NCBI GenBank assembly: GCA_030668025.1
Contig: DAOUUT010000011.1
Coordinates: forward strand, 1 to 26,532
DNA: 26,532 nucleotides
DNA from: Promethearchaeota archaeon
Lineage (GTDB): Archaea; Asgardarchaeota; Lokiarchaeia; Sigynarchaeales; SOKP01
Direction of reading: 5' to 3'
Part shown: piece after piece, positions 8,556 to 16,780 of the stretch
Position numbering within the stretch: the first letter of the stretch is position 1
Layout of the letters: each line of letters starts with the position of its first letter
The notes under the pieces: generated by a model
What the model was told of the DNA's origin: nothing
Database searches by the model: none
What the model saw: only the letters and a program-made list of their open reading frames with translations
Position numbers and translations under genes: made by a program

Positions 8556-10190
8556 TTATATGTAATTTCCTGAATAAATTTCCCTCTTTACTAATTCAAA
8601 ATCGAGCGACTCTTGAGACTCTATCCCTAATTTCCACTTTTTACAAACGTCTTCTGCTCTTTGAGAGATGTATGCAATATCTTGGCGATCCATGAGGTCT
8701 AAATTGAATTTTCTCGTTCCTGCTAATAATTGTTTTAAACCAATACCAAGTTTACTTGCAAAATATGTATATACACCAACTGCAGAGGGAGGAATTTCAT
8801 TTCCTTTATGAATCCTATGGATTTTATCATATTCAACAAATGCTTCATTAAGACTTAAACTCAAGGGATTCTTATCTTTAGAAAAGCCTAAACTCTTCAA
8901 CACAGCAGGCGTGACTGTTTTATTTGAAATAATTTCACCAATATATTTGGATTTCATAGCAGCGGTTAGTGGAGCCCTTGCCATAGCTATGCACTTAATA
9001 TAGGGGGCACCCATGGCAAGGGCTTTGAATATCTGAGTTTCGTTTGCAATTCCACCCGCGATGGCTACGGTTGGAATATTAATATTGGGTTTCTTTTTCT
9101 TTATCATATCTAAACACCCAACTACAAGAGCTTCTAAATAAACTGTAGGAATTGACCCTTCATTCATCATACTTACTGGACTCATTCCTGTTCCTCCTCC
9201 AGCACCATCAAAAGTCATTCCATCTACTTTTCCTTCTACTCCTAATCTTAATAACCAAGCAGTGGCAGCTGGTCGATAGGCTCCTGTTTTTATAAAAATA
9301 TTTTTTGCACCACTTGAGCGAATTTGATCTATTTCTTCTAAAACATCTTCAGTTGTAGATAAACCCACTCTACTATGCCTTTCAAAATCAGGAATCAATC
9401 CTGCTTTCCATTGGTCTATGATAATTGGATCTGTGGGATCTGGAAAAATTAAGTATCCACGTTTTTGGAGCAATCGGGCTCTATCTAAAGACTCCAATCT
9501 TACTTCTCCTCCAATTGCTTTAGCTCCTTGACCAAATTTTAGTTCTAGCGAATCAATATCTAATCTTGACATAACATAATCGAAAACACCTAATCTTGTA
9601 TCTTCGATATTTTTTTGTACAATTACTGTCCCATGTTTTCCATCCCAAAATTCTCGATAAGTCTTAACGCGAAATTTCATGTCTTCTGTATCAACAACTT
9701 TAGGATAAACTGTGTGATTTGCGAACTGAGCAAATGGATCCATGCCTACTACATTTTCTCCAACTGTTATACTTACTCCAGCTAAAGCAGCACCAATTGC
9801 TAATCCTTCCCAATTTCTTTTGGCAACATAAGTGCTTCCTAGCCCTGGAATTATAATAGGCAATTTCTGCTTAATATTACCCCAGTGCATCGTCAGATCT
9901 ACGTTAGGAAATATCACTTTATCCTCATCAACTTCAATCCCTTGAGCACCTCGAACCTCGAACTGCATTTGAAAATCGCCATAAGATAAACCAAAATCTT
10001 TTGATGTTCCCGCAGTGGAGTTTCCATAAAGCTCCCTTCGAGGGTATAACGCTTCACGCCCTCTTAGAGCTGATTTTGAAACTTCACAGAATACAGGACA
10101 ATCGGCTATACAAATTGAACACAAACCTGATTCGCAAGAATCTTCTACTCTTGTTCTTGAACCTATTATACTTGATTGATGAGTTCTCAT
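8556..10190 (-). CDS. FMN-binding glutamate synthase-like protein with N-terminal Cys cluster
   Basis: A 544-residue protein of the glutamate synthase alpha (FMN-binding) domain family. The TIM-barrel body shows LKFGQGAKAIGGEV, FDGAGGGTGMSP (about 325-336) and AIAGGIANETQIFKALAMGA, which match the substrate and FMN-phosphate loops of GltB. There is no glutaminase domain. The 3Fe-4S cysteines that follow the FMN site in true GltB are missing; only one Cys (YIKCIAMA) is there. Instead the N-terminus carries C19, C24, C27, C31 and C35, which probably hold an iron-sulphur cluster. It may make glutamate using a separate ammonia source or electron donor, or act on another amino acid. It stands alone on the minus strand, convergent with the peptidase. 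The family call is firm; the reaction is uncertain. Confidence 0.85.
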   Translation of the reverse strand: MRTHQSSIIGSRTRVEDSCESGLCSICIADCPVFCEVSKSALRGREALYPRRELYGNSTAGTSKDFGLSYGDFQMQFEVRGAQGIEVDEDKVIFPNVDLTMHWGNIKQKLPIIIPGLGSTYVAKRNWEGLAIGAALAGVSITVGENVVGMDPFAQFANHTVYPKVVDTEDMKFRVKTYREFWDGKHGTVIVQKNIEDTRLGVFDYVMSRLDIDSLELKFGQGAKAIGGEVRLESLDRARLLQKRGYLIFPDPTDPIIIDQWKAGLIPDFERHSRVGLSTTEDVLEEIDQIRSSGAKNIFIKTGAYRPAATAWLLRLGVEGKVDGMTFDGAGGGTGMSPVSMMNEGSIPTVYLEALVVGCLDMIKKKKPNINIPTVAIAGGIANETQIFKALAMGAPYIKCIAMARAPLTAAMKSKYIGEIISNKTVTPAVLKSLGFSKDKNPLSLSLNEAFVEYDKIHRIHKGNEIPPSAVGVYTYFASKLGIGLKQLLAGTRKFNLDLMDRQDIAYISQRAEDVCKKWKLGIESQESLDFELVKREIYSGNYI

Positions 10191-10270
10191 AGAAATTTTT
10201 GTCGTATTATATCTCTTATTTTTGATAAATAATTATAAAATTATTTTCACTAGCTTTTCTGTTAATTATC

Positions 10271-10525
10271 CTACTTTGCTTCGTAGAGGCGTGGATATCT
10301 ATCTTCATAAATCTTAAGCTTCTCAGGGTATCTCTCTTTAATCCTTCGAATAATTTTAGCAAGTGAACTACGATGATTGTATCCCATTGCAAAAGACCAC
10401 TCTCTTGCTGTTGATCTCCCTATTTCCTTTAACTTATCTAAGCATATTAGTTCATAGGTCTTAAACACTTCTTCTGTTGCGATTATCGCAATCTCAGGGC
10501 TTTTTTCTAACTTTTTTAACATCAT
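10271..10525 (-). CDS. Small basic helix-turn-helix-like protein, 84 residues
   Basis: I do not recognise a named family. The protein is helical and basic. Residues about 35-70 (AREWSFAMGYNHRSSLAKIIRR) look like a helix-turn-helix, with a second helix rich in Arg and Ser that could read DNA, followed by KERYPEKLKIYEDRYP. There is no membrane segment or cysteine pair. Two methionine codons start the frame; either may be used. It lies 80 bases upstream of the GOGAT-like gene on the same strand, so the two could be co-transcribed and it could regulate that gene. An inverted repeat (TGGGA-N6-TCCCA) lies about 40 bases upstream of its start. Confidence 0.7.
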   Translation of the reverse strand: MMLKKLEKSPEIAIIATEEVFKTYELICLDKLKEIGRSTAREWSFAMGYNHRSSLAKIIRRIKERYPEKLKIYEDRYPRLYEAK

Positions 10526-11127
10526 CCATAATTCACATCTAAAATGTTTTTTTTATTTTTTATTTGTGGGATTTATTTCCCATAATGAAAATATTTTAAA
10601 TTTATTAAGGTTTGTCACCTTATATCTTTTTTGATTTGAAATCTTTCCTAAAATTTGTTCAATTTTTATCCTAGATTTTAAATTTTTGTTTAGATTTAGC
10701 TCTCCTTGTTTATAAACTTATTGTCTTGTGTTAAAATTTTTTTAACCACAAAAAAACACATACCAACAAGAAAACTGAGATTTTAATAGTATATTATTAA
10801 AAAAAAATTATAAAAAACCTACTCTATAAATGAGAAATATATCTCGAAAGATATTTTCAATATCATAATACGAAAAAGATCAAATTTAATTTTTCTAAGA
10901 CCTCCAGAAAAGATTAGGAAGAGATAAAATGGATCGCGTAATTTAGATCTATACACTGAATTCTAGTACTTTTTTTTTTACCAGTCAAACTAACTAAATT
11001 CAAATTAATAAACAAATAGATAAAATTGAAAATCTCGAAGGAGAGGAAATCAATTCTATTTGATATTCAAATACGGTGAATCTTTATGAACAATACTTTT
11101 TTAAGTTGACATAGATTGAATAAAAGT
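10526..11127. other. 600-base intergenic region
   Basis: This very AT-rich stretch separates the divergent helix-turn-helix-like gene and the surface-protein gene. I see no ORF longer than about 12 codons. It contains several short inverted repeats: TGGGA-N6-TCCCA at 10567-10582, TAAGGT-N5-ACCTTA at 10606-10622, and GATATT-TTC-AATATC near 10850. There is also a run of T at about 10970-10979. An untranslated RNA cannot be excluded, but nothing identifies one. Confidence 0.5.
10567..10582. promoter_or_regulatory. Inverted repeat upstream of HTH-like gene
   Basis: TGGGA and TCCCA arms are separated by TTTATT, with the centre about 50 bases before the ATG at 10525. The GC-containing arms stand out from the AT-rich surroundings. 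It is a candidate operator, perhaps for autoregulation. A second perfect 6-base repeat (TAAGGT-N5-ACCTTA) lies at 10606-10622. Confidence 0.35.
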
Positions 11128-12519
11128 ATGAAAAAAAGTGATTTTATTGTAATTCTATTGGCTTCTGTTATTGTTATAGCTATCTGTGCAACTCCTTTCA
11201 TAATGTATTTGAATAGTCCCGTAAAAAAGGGTACATCTTCTATTATAATATCAAGATTTGCTAAAGTCGTGTCCGAAGTTGAGATCCATAATCAAGTTCC
11301 GATGGGCGATATTAACATAATGGAATTAAATTATGATTCAGGAAATGTAATTGAAGTTGAATGGGAAGTAAAGTATGCCGGACCATACTTCCCTCAAGAT
11401 TGTGTTTTAATAACATATACTCTCGAGAATTCTCGAATGATTATACATATTAATACCCGCACGGATGTTGATATTATGGATTTGAATCTAAATATTTATT
11501 TCAATCCACGTTATACTTACAGTTTCATTTCCAATACTGAAAGTGGTAATCTAAATTTCGATGCCGATGATATCGACATTAAAGATTTTTATTTTAGGAC
11601 AAGTTCTGGAAATCTAAACATTAAATTAAATAACAGTAACATTGAAAATGATGCTGATATATCAACTAACTCGGGAGAAATAAGATTAAGGATAGATCAT
11701 TCTACTTTTTATAATAATTTCTATTGTCTCTCTGAATCGGGTGTACAATTATTTGATCTATGGAACATCAGGTTTAACTCAAAAGCGGATTTTAATGTAT
11801 CCTCGAATATAGGATACATTCGATTATATTGGGCCAATCATTTTAATAAATCTCAAAATTTAAATATTAATACATATTCGAATACCGATTTTGAGATTAA
11901 AATTTGGTGTCCTATAGAGATCATGAGATGTCAAGTTTCATTATATACCCTTGACGGCTCTACTAGATTAGCTCGACCTTCTGGAACATTTGAAGAAGTA
12001 AGCGAAAACCATTATCAAACTCATAAAATCAATGATACAGCTTTGGATTTATTTAATATCACAGCGATATCTACTAGTGGTGAAGCATTTGTATATTATG
12101 TCGATTGTTTTAAATGGTCTCGATTTTGTGATTGGGCTCAAGATTTCTTCCCATATGATATAACTAAATCTGGAAATTATACTTTATATAGAGAAGATTA
12201 TAATGTAAACACGATTGACTTTTTAAATACAAAATATATATATCTAAACGAATCTAGGAACCTTAACATCAATTTCGAAGCTCTGCCGGTTTCCAGTGAA
12301 AAACTTTTCTTTATTGAATGGGATTTGGAATACATCCATGCCATGGGAATTGGAGTTGGTGATCTCAATATTGAAATATCAAAGAAGAAATTACTTGATA
12401 CCCTATCGATTTACATAAAATTAGATTTTGTACTTGATAAAATATTACCTACATTTACAGAGTACAATATTACCGCATACTATCATCCAAATTATACCTT
12501 TACTCAATTTTTAGTATGA
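11128..12519 (+). CDS. Membrane-anchored extracellular beta-repeat protein (DUF4097-like), apparently truncated
   Basis: A 463-residue protein. Residues 4-28 form one hydrophobic segment after a short basic start (MKKSD), so it is a signal anchor with the rest outside. Residues about 70-135 form a beta domain (VIEVEWEVKY ... FNPRYTYSFIS). Then short beta strands follow with repeated S-G turns (ESGNLNF, SSGNLNIKL, NSGEIRLRI), as in DUF4097/DUF2807 adhesin-like beta-helices. The C-terminal part (from about 390) starts a second copy of the first domain (FFIEWDLEY ... HPNYTFTQFLV) and stops just where the beta repeats would begin. I chose ATG 11128; an in-frame TTG at 11116 is less likely. The function is unknown; a surface structure is plausible. 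Confidence 0.8.
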   Translation: MKKSDFIVILLASVIVIAICATPFIMYLNSPVKKGTSSIIISRFAKVVSEVEIHNQVPMGDINIMELNYDSGNVIEVEWEVKYAGPYFPQDCVLITYTLENSRMIIHINTRTDVDIMDLNLNIYFNPRYTYSFISNTESGNLNFDADDIDIKDFYFRTSSGNLNIKLNNSNIENDADISTNSGEIRLRIDHSTFYNNFYCLSESGVQLFDLWNIRFNSKADFNVSSNIGYIRLYWANHFNKSQNLNINTYSNTDFEIKIWCPIEIMRCQVSLYTLDGSTRLARPSGTFEEVSENHYQTHKINDTALDLFNITAISTSGEAFVYYVDCFKWSRFCDWAQDFFPYDITKSGNYTLYREDYNVNTIDFLNTKYIYLNESRNLNINFEALPVSSEKLFFIEWDLEYIHAMGIGVGDLNIEISKKKLLDTLSIYIKLDFVLDKILPTFTEYNITAYYHPNYTFTQFLV

Positions 12520-12744
12520 TATTGATCTGAATAATTCTATCTCTCAAATCTGTGTGTGAAACAAGAATTTTTTTTCAATATTATTAGGATATTTATTTAA
12601 GAAATTAGAGAATTTCTGTATTACTAAAGGATATCATCTGAAATTGGAGATTCGGAACAAAAGGAAGTTGAACATTATCTAGAGAGTTATGATAATCATG
12701 TTTATTTCACATTAGCTTTTACTACTTCATTCTCGCTACGATTT
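12520..12744. other. Gap with a start-less open frame on the plus strand
   Basis: There is no complete gene here. From 12628 to about 12792 the plus strand stays open and part of it looks protein-like (SEIGDSEQKEVEHYLESYD), but it has no ATG, GTG or TTG start. It overlaps the minus-strand small ORF that ends at 12745. It could be the decayed remainder of the upstream surface-protein gene or chance. Confidence 0.3.
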
Positions 12745-12939
12745 TTACTTATTTTCTTCTGCTTTTATTTTATCACTACTTTCATTTTTTGAAATTGTTT
12801 CATCGATTTCTCTTAAGGTGTCTCTCACTCCTTTAACTCCTTTACTCCCCCTTATACCTTTTTCTTTTTCTAATTCTTCTATTTCCTTAGTTTTTCTTAA
12901 CATATATCTGAGTCTCCAATAAAATGACAAAAACTTCAT
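12745..12939 (-). CDS. Small charged hypothetical protein, 64 residues
   Basis: I do not recognise this protein. It begins with an aromatic/basic segment (MKFLSFYWRLRYMLRK), then a charged, probably coiled-coil helix (TKEIEELEKEK) and a repeated basic G-[SV]-K-G-V pattern at about 30-38, and ends rich in Glu, Lys and Ser. Composition is low-complexity, so the coding call is weak. A shorter product from the Met at residue 13 is possible. It is isolated between two other poorly supported regions. Confidence 0.35.
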   Translation of the reverse strand: MKFLSFYWRLRYMLRKTKEIEELEKEKGIRGSKGVKGVRDTLREIDETISKNESSDKIKAEENK

Positions 12940-13065
12940 CCTCTCAAAAAAGTTAACTAACGTTTAATAGATAGAATAACAAATTTAAATGTTTGCATAA
13001 AGGAGTTAATTTAGATTAAACACATTTCCTTTTTATTACATGAAAAAAGATTTTTTAAAGATAAT

Positions 13066-13284
13066 TTATGAAAATTCGGTTAGTAGAATTTTTTTATATT
13101 CCGGGTCTCTTTCTTCGAATGGAATGTTTTCCATCCCTGCATAAACATCTAAGCGAGGACATTTTTGAAAAAAGTCTGAAAAGGGGATGATTGAGTGAGA
13201 AAGATCTAAAAAATCGTTATTTGGCAAGATATAAATATTTTCTTTTAGTACATGATTTTTTTTTTCAATAATTTCTAAACTCAT
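13066..13284 (-). CDS. Small hypothetical protein, 72 residues
   Basis: I do not recognise this protein. Starting from ATG 13284 it has a beta-like N-terminal half (LKENIYILPNNDFLDL) and an acidic C-terminal half with one Cys. There is no membrane segment or motif. A TTG at 13305 would add seven residues. It lies just downstream of the Lrp-like gene on the same strand (98 bases), so co-transcription is possible. An antisense frame is shorter and less protein-like. Confidence 0.45.
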   Translation of the reverse strand: MSLEIIEKKNHVLKENIYILPNNDFLDLSHSIIPFSDFFQKCPRLDVYAGMENIPFEERDPEYKKILLTEFS

Positions 13285-13382
13285 AGTTATGGATATAAAA
13301 TTCAAGAATAATAAAAATAGAGTCCCGACAAATTTAGTAATAAAAGTGAAAATTGGAGATTTAAATAAAAATTTTTGGGTAT

Positions 13383-13877
13383 CTACTTATTACTCTTCTC
13401 TTTTTCTAAAAGGTCAACAAACGAGCTTCCTTCTTTAATTACGTTTAAAATGATGTGAGTATTTGTCCGTTCTATGTAAGGAGATGAGTGAAGTTTTTTA
13501 ATCATGGCGCTTAAGTCCGTGCGCGTTTTGAAGCGAGCAAAAATGAGGGCATCGTAATCTCCAGTGATATCGTAGACCCCAAAAACATTAGGATTCTCTG
13601 CGATTTCGTTTTCTACTTCAATCATTTTACCTTTTGAAACAGTAATTTCTATTGTTGCAATAATATCATACCCCAATTTTTCAAAGTCAATTTCGATCCC
13701 ATACCCTTTAATAATACCCTTTTGTTCCATGTCTTCCACGTGTTTTTTAATAGTTACTGGAGAATTTCCTAATTTTAGAGCGATTTGATTGAAATTTTCC
13801 CTACTATTTTCGCTAAGAATTCCTAAAATATTAAGATCAATATCTTCACTTGAAGAGGGACGTTCCTTATCTTTCAT
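13383..13877 (-). CDS. Lrp/AsnC-family transcriptional regulator
   Basis: A 164-residue regulator. The N-terminal helix-turn-helix (about 12-60, DLNILGILSENSR then NQIALKLGNSPVTIKKHVEDME) is followed by a linker and a RAM/AsnC ligand domain (about 75-155, with GVYDITGDYDALIFARF and TNTHIILNVI). The family forms dimers and octamers that sense amino acids or other small molecules. It is divergent from the GH20 gene across 161 bases, so it may control itself and that neighbour. Length is normal; the N-terminal tail before the HTH (KDKERPSSSED) is slightly longer than usual. Confidence 0.94.
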   Translation of the reverse strand: MKDKERPSSSEDIDLNILGILSENSRENFNQIALKLGNSPVTIKKHVEDMEQKGIIKGYGIEIDFEKLGYDIIATIEITVSKGKMIEVENEIAENPNVFGVYDITGDYDALIFARFKTRTDLSAMIKKLHSSPYIERTNTHIILNVIKEGSSFVDLLEKEKSNK

Positions 13878-13999
13878 ATTAAAAAAATAGTACGATTGAA
13901 TTTTAAGATTTATTATTTTCTAATTAATCGATGTAATCAAAATAATCTTTAAATTTTAATGGAATTTTTAATTCTTTAACCTAATCTTTTTATTAATTC

Positions 14000-14005
14000 T
14001 ATATA
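14000..14005 (+). promoter_or_regulatory. Candidate TATA box for GH20 gene
   Basis: TATATA lies 34-39 bases before the ATG at 14039, which would place transcription start roughly 10 bases before the start codon. Spacing suits an archaeal promoter, but AT-rich context weakens the call. Confidence 0.35.
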
Positions 14006-14038
14006 CTATTTTAAAAAATTCGAAGTAAGCCTTGTAAA

Positions 14039-15607
14039 ATGACTCTAAAAGAGCTTAACATAATTCCAGAACCGGTTAATATCTCGTTAGAAGAGGGCGC
14101 ATTTACTCTTAGCGGAAAAACTCTAATTTTGACAGATTTAAAATTAAAAGCAATTGCCGAGCAACTGAAGCAGATTTTATTATCAACGCTCGGATTAAAT
14201 CTTGTTGTAAAGGAAGCTTCACAAACTAACGAAAACAAAAATGTAATTATACTTAAAAAGGATATAAACGAAAAACAGGCGGATTTTGAGAGATATAATT
14301 TAATAATTTCACAGGATCACATTGAGATTTCAGCTTCTACGCCAAATGGGGTTTTTTACGGCATTCAGACTATGCGACAGTTAATTCCAACCGATAAATT
14401 TGTGAGTAAAAACATAGATTTAGAAATTTCTATTCCGTGTGTTGTAATAGAAGATTATCCGAGATTTTCTTGGCGTGGTTTCATGTTGGATGAAGCGCGT
14501 CATTTTTTTGGCATGGATGAGGTCAAAAAAATCTTAGATGTGATGGCTTTATTTAAATTCAATATCTTTCATTGGCACCTAACGGATGATCAGGGTTGGA
14601 GGATTGAAATAAAGCGTTATCCTTTATTAAAAGAAATCAGTTCACGAAGAAAGGGAACATATACTGGCAAGAGAAAATTAATGTCTGATTTACAAAAAGA
14701 TGAATCTAAATCTGACAGAATTCCAGTATCAGGTTTTTACACTCAAGCACAAGTTAAAGAGATTATTCAATATGCTGAAGATAGGTTTATAACGATAATT
14801 CCAGAAATAGATTTTCCCGGACATGTTCAGGCAGTACTAGCTGCTTTTCCTGAATTAAGTTGCAGTGGCGGACCATTTAAAGTAAGCCAGAATTTTGGCG
14901 TGCATAAAGATGTTTTTTGTATTGGTAAAGAAGAAGTATTTGAATTTTCTAAGAAAGTGTTAATTGAAGTGATGGACTTATTTCCAACAAAACTCATCCA
15001 CACAGGGGGAGATGAGGTGCCTACAAGAAGATTCAAAAAATGCTTGGATTGCCAAAATTTAATGAAAAGAGAGGGTTTAGAAAATGAAAAACAACTTCAA
15101 CCATACTATACTTCGAAAATTTCTAAATTCATTGAGGAAAACGGTCATAAGTTAATAGGATGGAATGAAATTCTTAATAGTAATCTCAGTGAAAGCGCTA
15201 TCTGTCATTATTGGGCGGGTGATTTTTCTACGGCAATAGAGCACATTAAAAGAGGGAGAGATACAATCATGTCAGATATGAGGTTTGTCTATTTGAACTA
15301 TCCATATAAATTAACGCCTATTGAACAATCTTATGAATACGATCCTATTCCCGATGAGTTACCAACAGAATATCATGGACAAATATTGGGAATTGAGGCT
15401 TGTCTTTGGACTGAATACATTAAAAATACTGAGGTTTTAGAATATCAAGTCTTTCCTCGTTTGATAGCGATAGCTGAAACGGGTTGGACATTGAAACGTA
15501 ATAAAAATCTTGATTCATTCATGGAGAGATTAAACTTAATATTGAAGATGTTGGATGATTTTAAAATTAATTATGCAAAAGATGAGGATTACGAGGTACA
15601 ATTTTAA
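14039..15607 (+). CDS. GH20 beta-N-acetylhexosaminidase, cytoplasmic
   Basis: A 522-residue family 20 glycoside hydrolase that removes terminal N-acetylglucosamine or N-acetylgalactosamine. The N-terminal GH20b alpha/beta domain spans about 1-135; the catalytic barrel starts at PRFSWRGFMLDEARHFF. Then come FHWHLTDDQGWRIE, the IPEIDFPGH segment and the catalytic pair D325-E326 in HTGGDEVP, the family's substrate-assisted mechanism residues. The C-terminal part has the conserved aromatic WTEYI and FPRLIAIAETGW. There is no signal peptide or membrane segment, so it acts inside the cell on imported or internally released sugars. It diverges from the Lrp-type regulator and converges on the thioesterase. 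Confidence 0.95.
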   Translation: MTLKELNIIPEPVNISLEEGAFTLSGKTLILTDLKLKAIAEQLKQILLSTLGLNLVVKEASQTNENKNVIILKKDINEKQADFERYNLIISQDHIEISASTPNGVFYGIQTMRQLIPTDKFVSKNIDLEISIPCVVIEDYPRFSWRGFMLDEARHFFGMDEVKKILDVMALFKFNIFHWHLTDDQGWRIEIKRYPLLKEISSRRKGTYTGKRKLMSDLQKDESKSDRIPVSGFYTQAQVKEIIQYAEDRFITIIPEIDFPGHVQAVLAAFPELSCSGGPFKVSQNFGVHKDVFCIGKEEVFEFSKKVLIEVMDLFPTKLIHTGGDEVPTRRFKKCLDCQNLMKREGLENEKQLQPYYTSKISKFIEENGHKLIGWNEILNSNLSESAICHYWAGDFSTAIEHIKRGRDTIMSDMRFVYLNYPYKLTPIEQSYEYDPIPDELPTEYHGQILGIEACLWTEYIKNTEVLEYQVFPRLIAIAETGWTLKRNKNLDSFMERLNLILKMLDDFKINYAKDEDYEVQF

Positions 15608-15653
15608 ACTATATTAAAAGATTGCCCCGAATGCTCAAACACTAATAAAAGAG

Positions 15654-16043
15654 TTAGATTCTTAATAACTGGGAGGTTCCTATGCATACTAACTCTCCTT
15701 CTTCATTTCTAATTTTTGATTCACAGAATAATACATTTTTACCAGCCCGTAAACACTCTGCTGATGCAATAACCTTACCTTTTGAGATAGGTTTCAGAAA
15801 TGATACTTGTAAGTCAATAGTTGTAACAAATCCTACGAAACTTGTAGTTGAGAAAGCGGCACATGCACAAGACGCGTCAATCATCGATGCTAAAACACCA
15901 CCATGAATCATTCCATTTTGAGATAATTCTTTTCTCATTAAAAGTTCAATTCTTGCCTTTCCATTAGCAATCTCTTTGACATCCATTCCAATTGTAGAAT
16001 AGTATGGCATCCGCTCATATATCTCTTCAATAATTTTCTCCAT
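15654..16043 (-). CDS. PaaI-like hotdog thioesterase
   Basis: A 129-residue single-hotdog protein of the PaaI/YdiI thioesterase group, which hydrolyses acyl- or aryl-CoA thioesters. The signature is NGMIHGGVLASMIDASCACAA, with the HGG turn and the acidic residue on the central helix; the beta sheet follows (TTIDLQVSFLKPI, GKVIASAECLRAGKNVLFCESKI). I chose ATG 16043 because GGTGAG lies ten bases upstream as a ribosome binding site. A GTG at 16058 would add five residues but falls within that site. It stands alone, convergent with the GH20 gene. The substrate is unknown. Confidence 0.92.
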   Translation of the reverse strand: MEKIIEEIYERMPYYSTIGMDVKEIANGKARIELLMRKELSQNGMIHGGVLASMIDASCACAAFSTTSFVGFVTTIDLQVSFLKPISKGKVIASAECLRAGKNVLFCESKIRNEEGELVCIGTSQLLRI

Positions 16044-16117
16044 CTTCAAAATTCTCACCAGTTCATATTAAGTAATAAAAAATGTCACAAGAAATATTAA
16101 ATAAATGGTTTTTTTAT

Positions 16118-16780
16118 TTAAAACTGTTTCCGTACAAATATCATAATGCTTATTATGAGTATGATTGTTGGTACGATAGAACCTAAAAGTAAAGAAAAAA
16201 TAATAGGGTCGATAAAATCTATGAAGAGCGTTGGTAAAATAGAAATTGCAGAAAGTTGGTTGCCTAAATAGACAGATAATATTGCTGCAACAGGAACAGA
16301 TGAAACCATTATACCAAAAAAGATACCAATAGAGCAAGAGATTGCCATAGATGCCAAACTTATTGATATTGACTCTATTGTTCGATCTATAACATATTCA
16401 GGAATAGTTCCTATAGTAAACTGATCGATAATAAGTCCCATTACAAGAGAGATACCTGTAGCAATAACTAAACACAAATACACAGCAAAAAATTTTGCTA
16501 AAAGTATATTTGTACGTCTAACTGGTCGAATTAAAAATAAATCGTAAACATGCCGTACTTTTTCGCTTGCAATAGAAGTACTCAACATAGCAGAAGCAAG
16601 CATTCCACCAATGCTAGAAAAAATAAGTGCAACTATGGTAGAGATTGGAAAGCCTTCGATGTCTGGGAGGGTATAATGGAATAATAGAGATATCAGGGGT
16701 AACCCTACCCACAAAATAATCATAACTTTTGATTTATAGAATCCTTTCAATTCGTCTAAGAATAAAATCTTTAAACTCAT
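16118..16780 (-). CDS. ABC-2 type transporter permease
   Basis: A 220-residue membrane protein with about six helices. It shows the ABC-2 permease pattern: a cytoplasmic N-terminus (LDELKGFYKSKV), a first hydrophobic pair, then the ASEKVRHVYDLFLIRPVRR loop, which contacts the ATPase, and four further helices. It overlaps the ATPase gene by four bases (ATGA) and has a GGTGAT ribosome binding site five bases before its start (16786-16791), so the two are co-translated. It would be the membrane half of an exporter of unknown substrate, perhaps a small molecule, ion or lipid-linked compound. Confidence 0.93.
   Translation of the reverse strand: MSLKILFLDELKGFYKSKVMIILWVGLPLISLLFHYTLPDIEGFPISTIVALIFSSIGGMLASAMLSTSIASEKVRHVYDLFLIRPVRRTNILLAKFFAVYLCLVIATGISLVMGLIIDQFTIGTIPEYVIDRTIESISISLASMAISCSIGIFFGIMVSSVPVAAILSVYLGNQLSAISILPTLFIDFIDPIIFSLLLGSIVPTIILIISIMIFVRKQF

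Noticed and set aside
10526..11127. Possible non-coding RNA or CRISPR leader in the long intergenic region
   Set aside because: There are no direct repeats of CRISPR size, no tRNA-like cloverleaf, and only short inverted repeats that AT-rich DNA can give by chance.
13072..13190. Plus-strand frame of about 40 codons starting with ATG near 13069
   Set aside because: It is antisense to the 72-residue minus-strand ORF, which is longer and more protein-like.
15682..15906. Plus-strand open frame opposite the thioesterase
   Set aside because: The minus-strand frame has the clear hotdog motif NGMIHGG; this frame is its antisense.
16068..16337. Open frame on the minus strand rich in Phe, Tyr and Cys
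   Set aside because: It lies inside the permease gene in another frame and has low-complexity, non-protein-like composition.
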